Of a DNA stretch of 43,596 nt, positions 1-10,139 are shown piece after piece (the stretch's first letter is position 1; each line of letters opens with the position of its first letter). The DNA comes from Chara braunii (taxonomy: Eukaryota; Streptophyta; Charophyceae; Charales; Characeae). The notes under the pieces are model-generated. The model had not been told where the DNA came from, ran no database searches, and saw only the letters and a program-made list of their open reading frames with translations. Position numbers and translations under genes: made by a program. The stretch lies in NCBI GenBank assembly GCA_003427395.1, contig BFEA01000593.1:59685-103280 (forward strand). Direction: 5' to 3'.

Positions 1-59
1 GGGGGGGGGGAGTGTTTGACCAGAGATGGAGTTGTGGTAGTCGATAGCCGCTGGGTCTT

Positions 60-222
60 CCTGCTATGCGACTGGGGGGTTTGGACTCTGGAGACAGTTC
101 TACTGTGGTTCTGAGCTCTGTGGTTCCTGTATGTCCCTTGTATTCCTGCTATGCTACTGGGTGTTTCAGAGACAGTTCTACTGTGGTTCTGAGCTGTGAC
201 GTTCCTGTATGTCCCTTGTAAT
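60..222. repeat. Two-copy tandem repeat, unit about 80 bp
   Basis: Two adjacent units both begin CCTGCTATGC and both contain GACAGTTCTACTGTGG and end near ATGTCCCTTGTA. The second starts at 145 and differs by a few substitutions and short indels. No coding potential is evident. The window itself begins with a run of G. Seen directly; function unknown. Confidence 0.75.
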
Positions 223-395
223 CAGGTTAAGAGGGTAGAATCCCCCAAACAAGAGGAAGATACTACCGTCGTCACCCGAATAAAACGCTCGGTCATCGTA
301 GCTGTATTCGGGGTAACTTTCGGACCAGATGCAGCGAAAATCGGCGGGCGTTTTATTCCTATGAAGACGGGAGGGGCCTCCAAGTCTTCAGCTTA

Positions 396-745
396 TCATT
401 GGGCCACCGGCTTCCGGTTTTCTACAAGGCCCATGATCATCCTAAAGGCTTGCAGAAATGTTTCCTCACTCCATTCCAAGCCAAGCCAGCTCACCCACAC
501 AAAATTCTCTGCCAGGGGTAAGGGATCGGCCAAATCAGAGGCTGGCCAGTTCAGATAAGATGGGGAAATCTTCTGTGCTTTGGCCACATCTCCCGTAAAC
601 CACCAGTACTTCCTAAAGTGGTCCCCACAAGCCACGATTCTGGGAAACATACGGGTCACTACAGGAGCGGTCAAATTCATCCGAGTAGCAACGTTTCTAC
701 TCTGTTTTTCCCTCGGCCCATAGCTGGGCTAAGTACTGGTGGTTT
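396..745 (-). pseudogene. Unrecognised repeated coding fragment, copy 1
   Basis: A minus-strand frame beginning MNLTAPVVTRMFPRIVA stays open for 94 codons to 396; upstream codons to about 745 can be read as GEKQSRNVATR. The sequence returns on the plus strand around 4485-4590 as RMNLGTPAVARTFPKIVA and again near 5022-5055, where HNFRKYWW matches HFRKYWW here. Similarity at protein level in two diverged copies argues that this was once translated. The segment VWVSWLGLEW and what follows vaguely recall the DUF4283 region of plant LINE ORF1, but I cannot assign it. The LINE poly(T) at 788 lies just beyond its upstream end. It could be LINE ORF1 debris or a fragment of a host gene family. Confidence 0.45.
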
Positions 746-829
746 AATTACTGCAATAGCACCATGTCCTGGGTTGCTCAGCCATTCTTTTTTTTTTTTT
801 TTTTCTTTTTTTTTTTTAAACCCTACCAA

Positions 830-929
830 TGTTAGTGTTGCTGATAAGAGCAGACACCACTAACACCTGGGTAGAGACTCCATCTATTGGTGGGGAGCGT
901 CACCTGCTGGAAACCGGGTCCAGCGTTCC
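830..929 (-). other. LINE 3'-tail stem-loop and conserved box (LINE-A)
   Basis: On the plus strand TGTTAGTG pairs with CACTAACA across a loop containing GATAAGAGCAG, followed by the box CTCCATCTATTGGTGGGG and the hairpin GCTGGAAACCGGGTCCAGC. The same layout recurs in the other LINE tails with different basal stem bases. In LINE RNA orientation the order is hairpin, box, stem-loop, poly(A), a plausible recognition structure for the reverse transcriptase. That role is inferred. Confidence 0.7.
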
Positions 930-1134
930 TTTTACATAGCCTTTGTTTCTTTATGAAAATATGTGGAGATAAAGACTGCCTCTTCAGCCCAAACAGGCCG
1001 CCAGATACAACTAATAGCTCTAGCAGAAAAATATCTCCTGGAAACAATCTAAAAAATAGCCCAACGATGGAGACAAATTTTCCTTGAGATTGTATCAGAA
1101 ACTTCAGAGATCCAAAATATGTTGCATTCATATT

Positions 1135-1811
1135 TTATTGAGGATACCATTGCGAATCCACCATTGCTAATTCAGACGGGGGAAAAGGATCTGGAAAAAA
1201 TTCTGGAGATCTGAGTGTTGTTTCTGGAGGAAGCGAAAACCAGTCTTTGAAACTCAAGAGGAAGTCTCGTTTGAGATTTTCCCCTTGTTCTTCCTGCCCC
1301 GGCCATTTTACTTCTCCCAGCCACCCTCCTTCATTTCCTCCCAGCCAATCTTGATTGAATTTTTGAATATATTTGATTATATCTTTTTTTTGATGGAGCT
1401 GTTGTATCTTTGATCGTACTACTTCCCAGTGCGCTCTTATTTCTGTTTGTACAAATTGAATAATTAGTTCTGCGAATTCCATACCTTCTAGTTTTACATC
1501 TTCTCTACCATAGTGCCCATAGAATGGCTTTTCGACCAATTTCGAACAAATTTCTCTGAAATTCTGAAAGTTGCATGTCCTGTGGTTCCCAGTGCCCTAG
1601 CAGGATGACTCTCCACTTCCATGGCCAGTCTATTCCTGTCAGTTTTTTCCACACACTATCCCATTTTCTCCATAATAACACTGTTCCGGGGCATTGGATG
1701 AATATATGCTCAATTGTTTCTCTGGTTTTCTTGTTAGGGAAGACAGATAGACATGCTTTTCACCATGGAAGAGCCAGACCCCTTTGTTCTAGATTGGTGC
1801 GATTGATGACA
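1135..1811 (-). pseudogene. LINE ORF2 C-terminal fragment (LINE-A)
   Basis: The minus strand encodes the end of a LINE ORF2. From its 5' side it shows ETIEHIFIQCP (the H...C half of the zinc module), then LLWRKWDSVW, and finally DWLGGNEGGW and FPDPFPPSELA before the stop at 1135. These match, in order, the C-terminal parts of the LINEs at 5536-6333 and 19,795-20,566. A 20-bp stretch present in the inverted partner (after GGCACTATGGT, near 1990) is missing here, so the frame shifts. ORF2 in this family supplies endonuclease and reverse transcriptase for target-primed retrotransposition. Only the tail survives, so this copy is inactive. Confidence 0.85.
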
Positions 1812-2092
1812 GTGTTATCATGGAGAAAATGGGATAGTGTGTGGAAAAAACTGACAGGAATAGACTGGCCATGGGAGTGGAGAGTCATCCTGCTAGGGCA
1901 CTGGGAACCACAGGACATGCACCTTTCAGAATTTCAGAGAAATTTGTTCGAAATTGGTCGAAAAGCCATTCTATGGGCACTATGGTACAAGAGGTGTGTT
2001 TATGAAAGAGAAGATGTAAAACTAGAAGGTATGGAATTCGCAGAACTAATTATTCAATTTGTACAAACAGAAATAAGAGCGCACTCGGAAGT
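1421..2092. repeat. Inverted duplication of a LINE segment
   Basis: The minus-strand LINE segment at 1421-1684 is repeated in opposite orientation at 1809-2092, separated by 124 bp. The arms are near-identical over about 264 bp; the right arm has an additional 20 bp (ACAAGAGGTGTGTTTATGAA), probably deleted from the left arm because the right arm keeps the LINE frame. The right arm reads on the plus strand as GRKAILWALWYKRCVYER. A transcript across this region could fold into a long hairpin. The arrangement may reflect twin priming, a foldback insertion or a misassembly. Confidence 0.85.
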
Positions 2093-2649
2093 TATTCTGT
2101 TGTACTATTTTTGTTTCCCATTCCTTCTCCTTCGGATGCTCAGGAATTTTAGACGACCCATCACGTTGCACCATTCCAATAGAACAGCTGTCGGGATGAA
2201 ATCAATGTCTGTCTCATAAACCTAATGACGTGAGATAACCACATCCTCCCTTAATAGGTGCACTGTGGGACCAGATAGCCCATAACACTGCTCTCTTCTT
2301 CCCAACTTAAACCTGTTGGCTTTAGAGTTATTTACCATTTTTATTTCGAAGAAGGAGAGGAGGATGCCCCTCAAATCCCAAGCCTAACGAGTTGAACTTC
2401 CCCCTGTTAGCCATCTTCAACTCCTATCCCACCACCTCCCCAGCAGTATTGCTCTGGGACAAGACAAAAAAAAGAAAAGAGATGCTTTATTGCCTCCCTG
2501 AATCTTCTAGGGACAGGCTGACTGGCATCTTTCGTGCCAAGGGAGTGGCACTGTGGCACCCCTTTTTGCTCGAAATGCAAGTGATCCAGCTGCCCATTCC
2601 TTGTGGGCAGACACCTAAGTGCGTTTTCGGAACTTTTCGCTTAAATTGA
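2093..2649. other. Unassigned spacer between LINE fragments
   Basis: A plus-strand frame is open from about 2392 to 2649, but I find no similarity within the window and no recognisable motif. The stretch lies between an inverted LINE piece and the start of recognisable LINE-B homology. It may be diverged LINE or pre-insertion host DNA. Confidence 0.4.
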
Positions 2650-3797
2650 GTATCCTGCGCTCCATTCAATGGTTTCGTGAGTCCAAACTGCGGCCGGCCA
2701 AGATTTGGTTGCTGCAATGGCAGGTAGCCCACCGATGCCTTCCAACCAACGACTGGCTGATTGACCACACCAGGCTAGAGCAGCAGGGACAAGCGCTGCC
2801 TTGGTACATGAAGTGTTTGCGACTCTGCGGGGCTACCCGCCAGGAAAGAGGAGGGAGACAATGGAGCACCTTTTTTTGCAGTGTCCCTCATCAGTATTAT
2901 TGTGGCGATGGTGGGACAGGATATTGTGGCAGACAGTCCCCGGTACCGTTTGGCCATGGGACTGGAGGGCACTGCTAACAGGCCATTGGCCACAGTGCCC
3001 GGACGACCCGCTGACAGAAAACCTCTTCCGGCTGGGCAGACAAACGGTTCTTTGGGTGATTTGGTGGAGTAGATGCATCCTGGAAATCGAGGGTGCACGG
3101 TTAGAGGAGGGGGAGGAAACAGAGGTGGTTAGGCAATTGTTTTTTTTTTTTTTTTTTTTTTTTNTTGAACGGGGCCCTTGTACAAGGCCTCTATCCTGGT
3201 GGTGGTAAGAGAACCACCGGGATTGAGGCTTTGCCTGGCGGGCCGCTCCATCTATTGGTGGGGAGCTTCACCTGCTGGGAACCGGGCCCAGCGTCCCATG
3301 AGTACATCTTTACAAAACAGTCCATCATTGAATGTGACGCCATTGGGCTGGAAACCGGGTCCAGCGTCCCAAATTTAACCTTTTCCTTCCTACCTCTCTT
3401 GCAGCACCGCCGGGAACTGGGGGGAGATCCACCAGGGGGCACCAGTGGGGTGGTTAGGCAATTGATACAAGCAGAGATCACAAATCAGTGGCAGGCAGCC
3501 AGACAGCAAATGAGCTTTGTGCACTCCAAAAAGGACATTGCTAAGATTATCACACGTTTCTGTGAAGAATGGCTTGGGGGGAGAAGGGGGGGATGGATGG
3601 CGGACGTTTTCTGGTCAGGAGATAATCCCCACAGAGAGGGAGTGGAGGCAGGGGGAGAAATACCCAGAGACTTTAAGCTGTCCTTTCGGGACTGGACTGC
3701 AATAGATGCTGGCATCCCCCTGAGGCCAGGGACAGACTTCCTGGATCCCTTCCCGCTCCACCCATTATTACTTGTGGAAGTGCCTCCCAGTGTTTAA
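2650..3797 (+). pseudogene. LINE ORF2 C-terminal fragment (LINE-B)
   Basis: The frame begins with SIQWFRESKL and LLQWQVAHRCLPTNDWL, then a zinc-binding module: CLRLC at about 2815-2830 and, after a frameshift, ETMEHLFLQC at about 2855-2885. The region RWWDRI and ENLFRLGRQTVLWVIWW follows. The frame is broken by the insertion after EVVRQL and resumes downstream as RQLIQAEITNQW, ending FLDPFPLHPLLLVEVPPSV. All blocks are collinear with the LINE at 5536-6333. It is dead because of the frameshift, the insertion and the missing catalytic domains. Confidence 0.85.
3140..3448 (-). mobile_element. Nested 5'-truncated LINE tail with 16-bp TSD
   Basis: The insertion consists of poly(T) on the plus strand (3140 to about 3173, with an N), a stem-loop at 3187-3229, the box at 3246-3297 and a second GCTGGAAACCGGGTCCAGC hairpin at 3347-3365. 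GGTGGTTAGGCAATTG flanks it exactly, at 3124-3139 and 3449-3464. Removing the insert plus one duplicate rejoins the LINE-B frame, so both boundaries are firm. It is either a very short LINE copy or a SINE that borrows the LINE tail. The upstream ACTGGTGCCCCC motif also occurs in the LINE-1 3'UTR. Confidence 0.92.
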
Positions 3798-4608
3798 AAT
3801 GCCCCTTCTGGCACAATGCTTTTCTGATCATTACTTACGGTTCTGAAGGGACACTGAGCCCACTGAGTTCGTAGCCTGTTTTTCTTCAAAGTGTCCACCT
3901 TCGAAATCTTTTCTATAATCTGTTTCCTCAGGAGAGACGCTGGGCCCGGTTCCCAGCGCACGGTCATATGAGGATTGCATGTGGATGGCAGGATGATTAG
4001 CAGGAAAATGGTCCAGAGGCAAGGAATTTTGGGTTGGGTAAGAGAGCGGAAGGAGAACCCAATGGTGCCCCCGGTGGCCACGGATTGTGAAAGGAAGGAA
4101 AAGGCTGATATGGAACGCTGGACCTGGCTTTCCAGCTCAAGATTTTGGTTCTGATGCAAAAGAAGGAAATAATGTATTCAACAAGGGACGCTGGACCCGG
4201 TTTCCAGCAGGTGACGCTCCCCACCAATAGATGGTGCAGCCCGACAGGCAAAGCCTCAATTCCGGTGGTTCTCTTACCACCACCGGGATAGAGGCCTTGC
4301 GCAAGGGGGGGTTTCAAAAAAAAAAAAGAAAAAAAAAAGAGTTTTTTCCGTTTTGCAATTTCTCCATAAGTGACCTGAAGAGGTTAGTTGATCTGTCGGG
4401 TAAGGGTCCATTTTTTTGGATGAGTGATAGTCTCATGACTCTCATCAATGATCAATCATCCCAAAACACAGACCACCTTTCACTACTTGGCCCAGCTATA
4501 GGCTGCGGGAAAAAATAGAGTAGAAATGTTTCTAGTCGGATGAATTTGGGTACTCCTGCAGTGGCCCGTACGTTTCCTAAAATTGTGGCTTTTTTTGGGG
4601 GGGTGTAA

Positions 4609-4777
4609 CTTCAGCGTAGTCACGAAAACAGTTTGTAATTGCACTTCAGGCAATCCCGCGAATACAACACACCCCCACGCGACCCCACCGGACCCGAAAC
4701 GTGGGTCATATGCATTCAGCATTACCGGCCCTTTTGCCTCAAGTGCAATTACAAACTCAAACCCTGACTGCGCCGTA
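4609..4777. repeat. Foldback (MITE-like) segment
   Basis: GTTTGTAATTGCACTTCAGGC at 4631-4651 pairs with its inverse at 4736-4756 with one mismatch. Looser similarity extends the arms to about 43 nt (CGTAGTCA against CGCAGTCA in the inverse). The interior is GC-rich and without an ORF. It could be a miniature inverted-repeat element or a structured RNA segment carried along with the LINE tail. Confidence 0.65.
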
Positions 4778-4825
4778 GTTTTCTCTCTTTTTTTTTTTTT
4801 TTATACCAAAAAACATCTTCAGAGA

Positions 4826-4927
4826 CAGCTTGAGGTGTTGGTAGGAGCAGTCACCTCAAGCTGGTACGGGGGAGGCTCCGTCTATTGGTGGGGAGCAGCA
4901 CCTGCTGGGAAACGGGCCCAGCGTCCC
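4826..4927 (-). other. LINE 3'-tail stem-loop and box (4592-4998 insert)
   Basis: CAGCTTGAGGTG (4826-4837) pairs perfectly over 12 bp with CACCTCAAGCTG (4852-4863). The loop TTGGTAGGAGCAGT resembles the loops of the other tails although the basal stem sequence is different. The box GTCTATTGGTGGGGAGC and the hairpin ending GCGTCCC follow. Confidence 0.75.
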
Positions 4928-5060
4928 AATTTATAGAAATCACAGGATTCATAGGATTCTCAGACATGTGTTGTGTGTGATGTGTACGTTTGTAGGTATA
5001 ACATTGTGGCTTGTTAACGGGCATAACTTTAGGAAGTACTGGTGGACCGTGGTGGTTTAA

Positions 5061-5064
<4 letters not shown>

Positions 5065-5097
<33 letters not shown>

Positions 5098-5535
5098 TGA
5101 AGGCTCCATCTATTGGTGGGGAGCAACACCTGCTGGAAATCGGGTCCAGCGTCCCTTACATTTTGAGAAACCATAGGATGAGTTGTGAGGTAGCTGCAGT
5201 AACACCTATGCTGGAAACCGGGTCCAGCATCCCATTGCTAAGTGTTATATGTCTCTAGAAAAGGGGGGGGGCCTAGGCTAAGGTTCAGCAGGGACACTGG
5301 GGGGCACCAGTAGTCCCTGTCAGTTCCACCAGCCCGCCCTCCAGTCAAAACTGCCTTGCTACCCGTTGTGTATCATTAAACATGAGAAAAGCATTGGTAC
5401 CTGGGATCCTGGCTGCCAGCATTGACTACCCCAGTAGTTGGGGGGTTAGCTGTGCAGCTAATCCTCTCTTACCAAAAACCATACCTGACTATTCATGAGG
5501 AACAAGTACTACCAGTGTAACAAATGTAATGAAAA
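5065..5535 (-). other. LINE-1 3'UTR with conserved tail box
   Basis: The UTR holds a GCTGGAAACCGGGTCCAGC hairpin at about 5209-5227, then the box with CTATTGGTGGGGAGC and a second hairpin between 5101 and 5155, directly followed by poly(A). Unlike four related tails, it lacks the variable stem-loop between box and poly(A), as does the solo tail at 22,588. Tails thus come in two types. Upstream, ACTGGTGCCCCCCAGTG on the minus strand matches the nested insert at 3140-3448. Confidence 0.75.
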
Positions 5536-8500
5536 TCAGGATAGGATCTCTGCCAACGAGAGGGCGTGGGGTGGGAAGGGGTCTGGGAAGTCTGAGGGCG
5601 GACGTAGTGGGAACGAGGGTTCTATGTTTGTCCAGTCTTTAAGAACTAGACGGTAATCTCTCATCTGTTCCATGTCCTGCTGTCCCTCTCTCTTATCTCC
5701 ACTCCATTCCACTTTTGCTACCCAACATTCCCTCTCCCCTCCCACCCAGTCTATATGGAATGTTGTAATCCTTCTCCTGACATCTCCAGTTTGTCTAAAG
5801 AGACCTAGTTGTGCTTTCGTGTCTGACCATCTTTGTGTGACTTCGAGATGCACCTGCCGTTGGATCTGTTCTGTGATCTCTGCCCCATCCACTCTCACCT
5901 TCTCCATGGCCAGGGTGCACCTCTGCCACCAAAGTGCCCATATAACGGCCCTCCTTCCCACTCTGCGCATGTTTTCTACAAAGGCCGTGACTGTTCTTGC
6001 TACCGGCTGATGACCAGCCAAAATAGCCTGCCATGACCAAGGCCAGGGGATTTCGGATTCCATCTTCTGCCATATGCGATCCCACCATCTCCATGTAAAT
6101 TGGGCTATTGGACATTGCATAAAAATGTGCTCAATGGTCTCCGCTTTCGTAGAGAAGGGAAAGAGACTCTGGCAACGCAGACACCATGGAAGTAGCAGGC
6201 CTCGTTGTTCTAGATTTGTCCGGTTCGTTAGCCAGTCATTTGTTGGCAGACAGTGGTGGGCAATCTGCCACTGTAGGGAGGTGATTTTCATAGGTTTAGA
6301 CTTGTGTTCTTTGAACCATTGAATCGGTGCCACGAGGGTGCGGTCTACATTGAGGTGTCTGGCCCACCGATCGTTGACCGTGTCCCTTAGTCTACGTTTG
6401 GTCTGAGCATTTTATAAGCTGATTTGACCGACAGTTTATGCAAGTTGATGCTCTTTACTTTGGGGTCTCCTGTCCTCTGGGAGGGTTTCCATGTCCATTC
6501 TGCCAGGTCCAGAGCCAGATCCTGGATTGGCTTGAGTGGTTGGAAAACCACCCTCTGTCCCTTCTCCTCCATCACTCTCACTCGGTATATTGATGTTTTC
6601 TCTTTCCATTCAAAGGGAGCCCTACTCCCTTGGAGGACGCCCGTTCTGGTGATGGTATAGTGTTCGACCAGGACTGTTTGAGGTGAGACCATATGTACCT
6701 GGCCCATCCTCAGCGGGCTGCTGTGCTTGCCACCCAGTCTCCTTCTCTTACCGTGGGGCCTCGTTTGAGAGTTCGGTAGCACTCCGGTGGGATGATTTCA
6801 ATTACGTTTTCTAGAGATTCCTCCACATGGTGACAGTATCGTAGGATTTCCTGCATCTATTCTCTTGTTTTCCAGCCCTGTCTTTTCCTTTCTCAAAGGT
6901 CCCCGACCCTATGCACACCTCGTTTAACCCAACTTTTCCAGGGCAACGACGAGCTTGTCACTACACGTCCTTGTGAATCTGTCAACCATCGGTTCCCAAA
7001 AAGAGGTTGTCGGTAGACTTTCTCCCAACGGTTGTGGGGGGGGCTGTCTGGAAGTGGAAGTCTACGCCAGGACTCCAGTAGTGATGACCAAAATATGTCC
7101 ATCGTCTGGCCGCCTCCCTCTAACCCCTCCCTACCTTGTGGGGTTTTACGAGGGATTGCCCAAAAATGATCCTCTAACCATATCAGTGGGTGTATCGTTT
7201 GGGGGGCTGCCGGAGCCAGCCGTACCAAGTGTTCCACGGGCTCTTGGGGGCAAAAATGAGTCTTTTTATCCATTTTAGTCGTAGTGCCTCCACTTGTGTG
7301 GCTGGATCAATTATTCCCAAGCCTCCCCACGCCTTAGGCTGGATAATTGACTCTCACGTCACCTGACTAATTACGTTTCCCCGCTCACCGGCCCCCCTCC
7401 ATAGAAGAGCCGCCGCCTTCTTTCTCAGGCTTCGCAGGGCCGCTTTGCTCAGCGGCCATAGTAGGGATTTGTACCATAGTGATGCGAAAATCACATTGTT
7501 AACAACCAGTGCGAGACCGAAAAGAGATGTGCATTTGTTTTTCCAGTTGCTTAGTTTTGCTGAGCCGGAGCACTAATTCATTCGTCATTGGTTGGTGGGC
7601 GTCCATCTGTGGTCATGGACACCCCTAAGATTCTGACTGGGGTCTCCAACGGCTTCCAATTGATTCGCGGTGTGTCGAGGGGACGCCCCCCTTGATAGTG
7701 AATCCACCAACCTTGCGTCTTGCTCTCCCAATTGACAGTCATGTCGGATACCTTGGTAAATTTCTCCATCATTTGTTGGATTTCCTCCATATTGCGGTGT
7801 GTGGCTTCTGTCATAATTGTGAGATCATCTGCGAAGAGGGAGCATACCGGGATTGCGTACTCCGGAATGTGTGTGACCCGAATTCTAGAAATGTTTTTAT
7901 TTGCCCGGAGGTTGGCTGCTAATGCTTCCATAATGACCAAGAAAAGAAAGGGATCAATCGGGTCCCCCTGGCCGAAAAACCGTTCTAGGCGCAAGGGCGG
8001 TGCCAGACATCCGTTAACTTGAACACAGGTGGTTGCATTTTGGTGGAAAATTTGAATCCAGCGCATGAAATCTGGCACAAAGTTCATTTTTTCCAAACAT
8101 CTGGTTAGAAACAGCCAGTCTACATAGTCGTAGACCTTTTCGAAATTGATGAAGATCAAAGTCACGTTTTGGCGTGAATGTTTCGTGAGTTGAAGTACCT
8201 CATGGATCAATAAGATGTTCTCTTGTATGTTTCAATTTTCCATAAATTCAATTTGTGATGGAATGATGTTCTCCATTATCGGGATCATTTTGTTTGCTAA
8301 GGCTTTTGACAACATTTTATATACTACCGTGAGAAGTGTAATTGGCCGGTAGTTCCTAATATCCACTATGTCTCCGTTTTTATATAGGAGTGTGAATACC
8401 TCCTGCCCCACCATTTCTCCAATCTCCCCTGTGAGCCATACTTCTTTATAGAAGTCCATGACATCGTGGCTCAGAAAGTCCCATGAAGTTTCTCAAAATT

Positions 8501-10080
8501 CCTTGGGAAAGTCATCAATCCCTGGGGTCTTTTCCTCTTTCATTTATAGGAGGGCGGTCCATATCTCTTGTTCAGAGAGCGGGGCCTCTAAGGATTCACG
8601 TTGTTCGGATGTTAGTGTTTTGTTTAAGGGTTCCAATAAATCGTCTATTAACCGATGATGGTATGACAAGTCCGACTTGTCCACATGCGATGAGAAAAGG
8701 TCCTTATAAAAATCATATGTTATCTTACTGCATCGGGCCATGGATATGGTTGGGTCCGACTCCCGGGCTTGTGGTTCGTAGAGTGCCTCAATCGTGTTGT
8801 TTTTTTTTTTGCGTTCTGGCTAGGCAAAAAAAATGAGAATCCATCGCTCCTTCTGTAGCGAATGTGGATAGTCTTGCCCTTGTTTGGGTTCCCTGCCATC
8901 GATACTGTGCATGTTTTAAAATTTGGGATTTCAAGTCTTGTATGTGGGCTTGTAATTCAGAATCATTTTGCTCCTGCTCTTGCGAATTTTGTTTTTGTTC
9001 TGCTTCCACAAGGTTTCGCATGATCGTGATTTCTTGTTGGTGTCGCTGTGCAGCTAGGTATTTGGAGTATTCGTTACATTTTTTTGCAGTAAAAAACAAA
9101 CCATTGTTAAACCATGCGATCTGAGAGTCTTGTTGAGGGTGACAATCTTTTCAAAAATCGCATGCCTGTTGCAAGTACTTTTGAAAAGATTTGGAACGGA
9201 GTAAGGAGGTGTTCCGTTTGTAGTAACTAGCCCCCTGGTCTGGGCGTCTGCGAAAAGTTCAGACTTCCATACACATCCTGTGATCCAGGCCAGGGTATGG
9301 GCTGGTCGGCAGTATTGCTGCCACCATGAGTCCCCCTCCTGCTTCTTCCGACGCTAGAATTCGATCGATTCGAGATTTTGATAATCAGGCATGGTCGTTG
9401 TTTTGAATACACGTAAAGGCTCTTTCAGTCGGGTAAGTGTAGCGAAAGGTGTCGAATAGTGAGAGGGGGGTGCACAAGTTTCTCAACATCCGCTCATCCT
9501 TCTCTGTGTTGTGTGTGGTGGTTGGGTAGATTTTCCAACGGTCTAACCATCTATCAGGTGTGACATTCAAGTCCCCTGTTAAGATTAACAGGATATCGGG
9601 GATGGGGATCGTTTCAATTTTTTCAAAGAAGACCTTCCTCTCTTGGGTTGTGTTGGGGGCGTATACGGACATAATGCACACCACTTGTAGTTTCAGCATG
9701 CCTAGCACCTTAACCCATCGCCCTTCCTCATTGTCCTTTTCCCAATAGAGGAACTCAAATCGTGATTCGGGCAGGATCTATATTACCACCCCGGCGCTTC
9801 CGGGGCTGGGGGTGAAAGTTTGGTAGCCTTGGAAGGGCGAAGCTAGTTTGTGTGCCCTGTGGTGTTCTGGTGTGTCCATCAGGTGTGTTTCTTGGACGCA
9901 TATCACATTTGCCCATGCTCTTCCCCCAACCCCTCGCATTAGATCCCACAACGTTTTATTTTTTTCCGAGTTGCGGAATGCTAGTGCGTTTACATTGATT
10001 GATCTGATGTCTAGATCTGCCTGCTGGAGGATGTGCTTCTGTTTCTTATTTCTTCCATATACAACTTCTAGTCAGTCCAT
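5536..10080 (-). pseudogene. LINE ORF2: endonuclease, reverse transcriptase, zinc module (degenerate)
   Basis: From the N-terminus: APE endonuclease blocks NVNALAFRNSEKNKTLWDL, VICVQETH, SVYAPN, LTGDLNVTPDRWLDRW, SRIDRIL and LDHR (about 10,010-9240). A linker follows with LFFTAKKCNEYSKYLAAQ. The reverse transcriptase has NYRPITLLTVVYK, FINFEKVYDYVDW, GQGDPIDPFLF and CSLFADDLTIM (about 8380-7840). The thumb reads AWGGLGIIDPA (about 7320). The C-terminal zinc module has CLRC and ETIEHIFMQC (about 6180-6110), and the end is FPDPFPPHALSLAEILS. Stops include TGA at 8232-8234 (the paralogue has R) and at 8493-8495 (paralogue W). Frameshifts lie near 7570 and between 7270 and 6330. Length is about 1500 codons. 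The protein would nick DNA and copy LINE RNA in the nucleus; this copy cannot. Confidence 0.9.
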
Positions 10081-10139
10081 CGTTATGTGTGTTCCCTTAC
10101 CCTCATATTCCTTTATGGTTTTCATGGTGGCCACCACTC

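Larger units (their letters stand above)
788..1811 (-). mobile_element. 5'-truncated LINE (LINE-A)
   Basis: Read on the minus strand this is the 3' end of a LINE: ORF2 C-terminus, about 300 nt of 3'UTR, the family tail box and poly(A), seen on the plus strand as a T-run at 788-817 broken by one C. The tail box contains CTATTGGTGGGGAGC and the GCTGG...CCAGC hairpin, preceded toward poly(A) by a stem-loop at 830-865. The 5' end is lost. Part of the same LINE follows in opposite orientation, giving an inverted duplication. No convincing target-site duplication was found. Confidence 0.85.
2650..4339 (+). mobile_element. 5'-truncated LINE (LINE-B) with a nested insertion
   Basis: A plus-strand LINE 3' half: ORF2 C-terminus to the stop at 3795-3797, about 520 nt of 3'UTR, the family box at 4185-4234, a stem-loop at 4253-4295 and poly(A) at 4316-4339. 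The ORF is interrupted at 3140-3448 by an oppositely oriented LINE tail with a 16-bp target-site duplication. The UTR length agrees with the related elements at 5065-5535 and 19,263-19,790. Additional GCTGG...CCAGC-like hairpins occur near 3935-3957 and 4110-4137. The 5' junction is uncertain. Confidence 0.85.
4592..4998 (-). mobile_element. Retroposed insertion: LINE tail plus 3' extra segment, TSD-flanked
   Basis: TAA[A/C]ATTGTGGCTT flanks the insert at 4578-4591 and 4999-5012 (14 bp, one mismatch). On the minus strand the insert reads LINE 3'UTR, the GCTGGG...CCCAGC hairpin and box ending near 4875, a stem-loop at 4826-4863 and poly(A) at about 4787-4802. It then carries about 190 nt of non-LINE sequence holding a foldback, followed by CCCCCCC and a second short A-run at the junction. 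The order fits read-through of the first poly(A) followed by retroposition. Two independent events remain possible. Confidence 0.75.
4345..5060 (+). pseudogene. Unrecognised repeated coding fragment, copy 2 (interrupted)
   Basis: The plus strand reads AISPISDLKRLVDLSGKG, then HLSLLGPAIGCGKK, a TAG where copy 1 has CAG, and RMNLGTPAVARTFPKIVA. The sequence is then interrupted at 4592 and resumes at about 5013 with HNFRKYWW, matching copy 1 at 396-745. LINE-1 was inserted just after it, at 5065. It is preserved only as a target for insertions. The protein family is not recognised. This copy shows more upstream sequence than copy 1. Confidence 0.5.
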
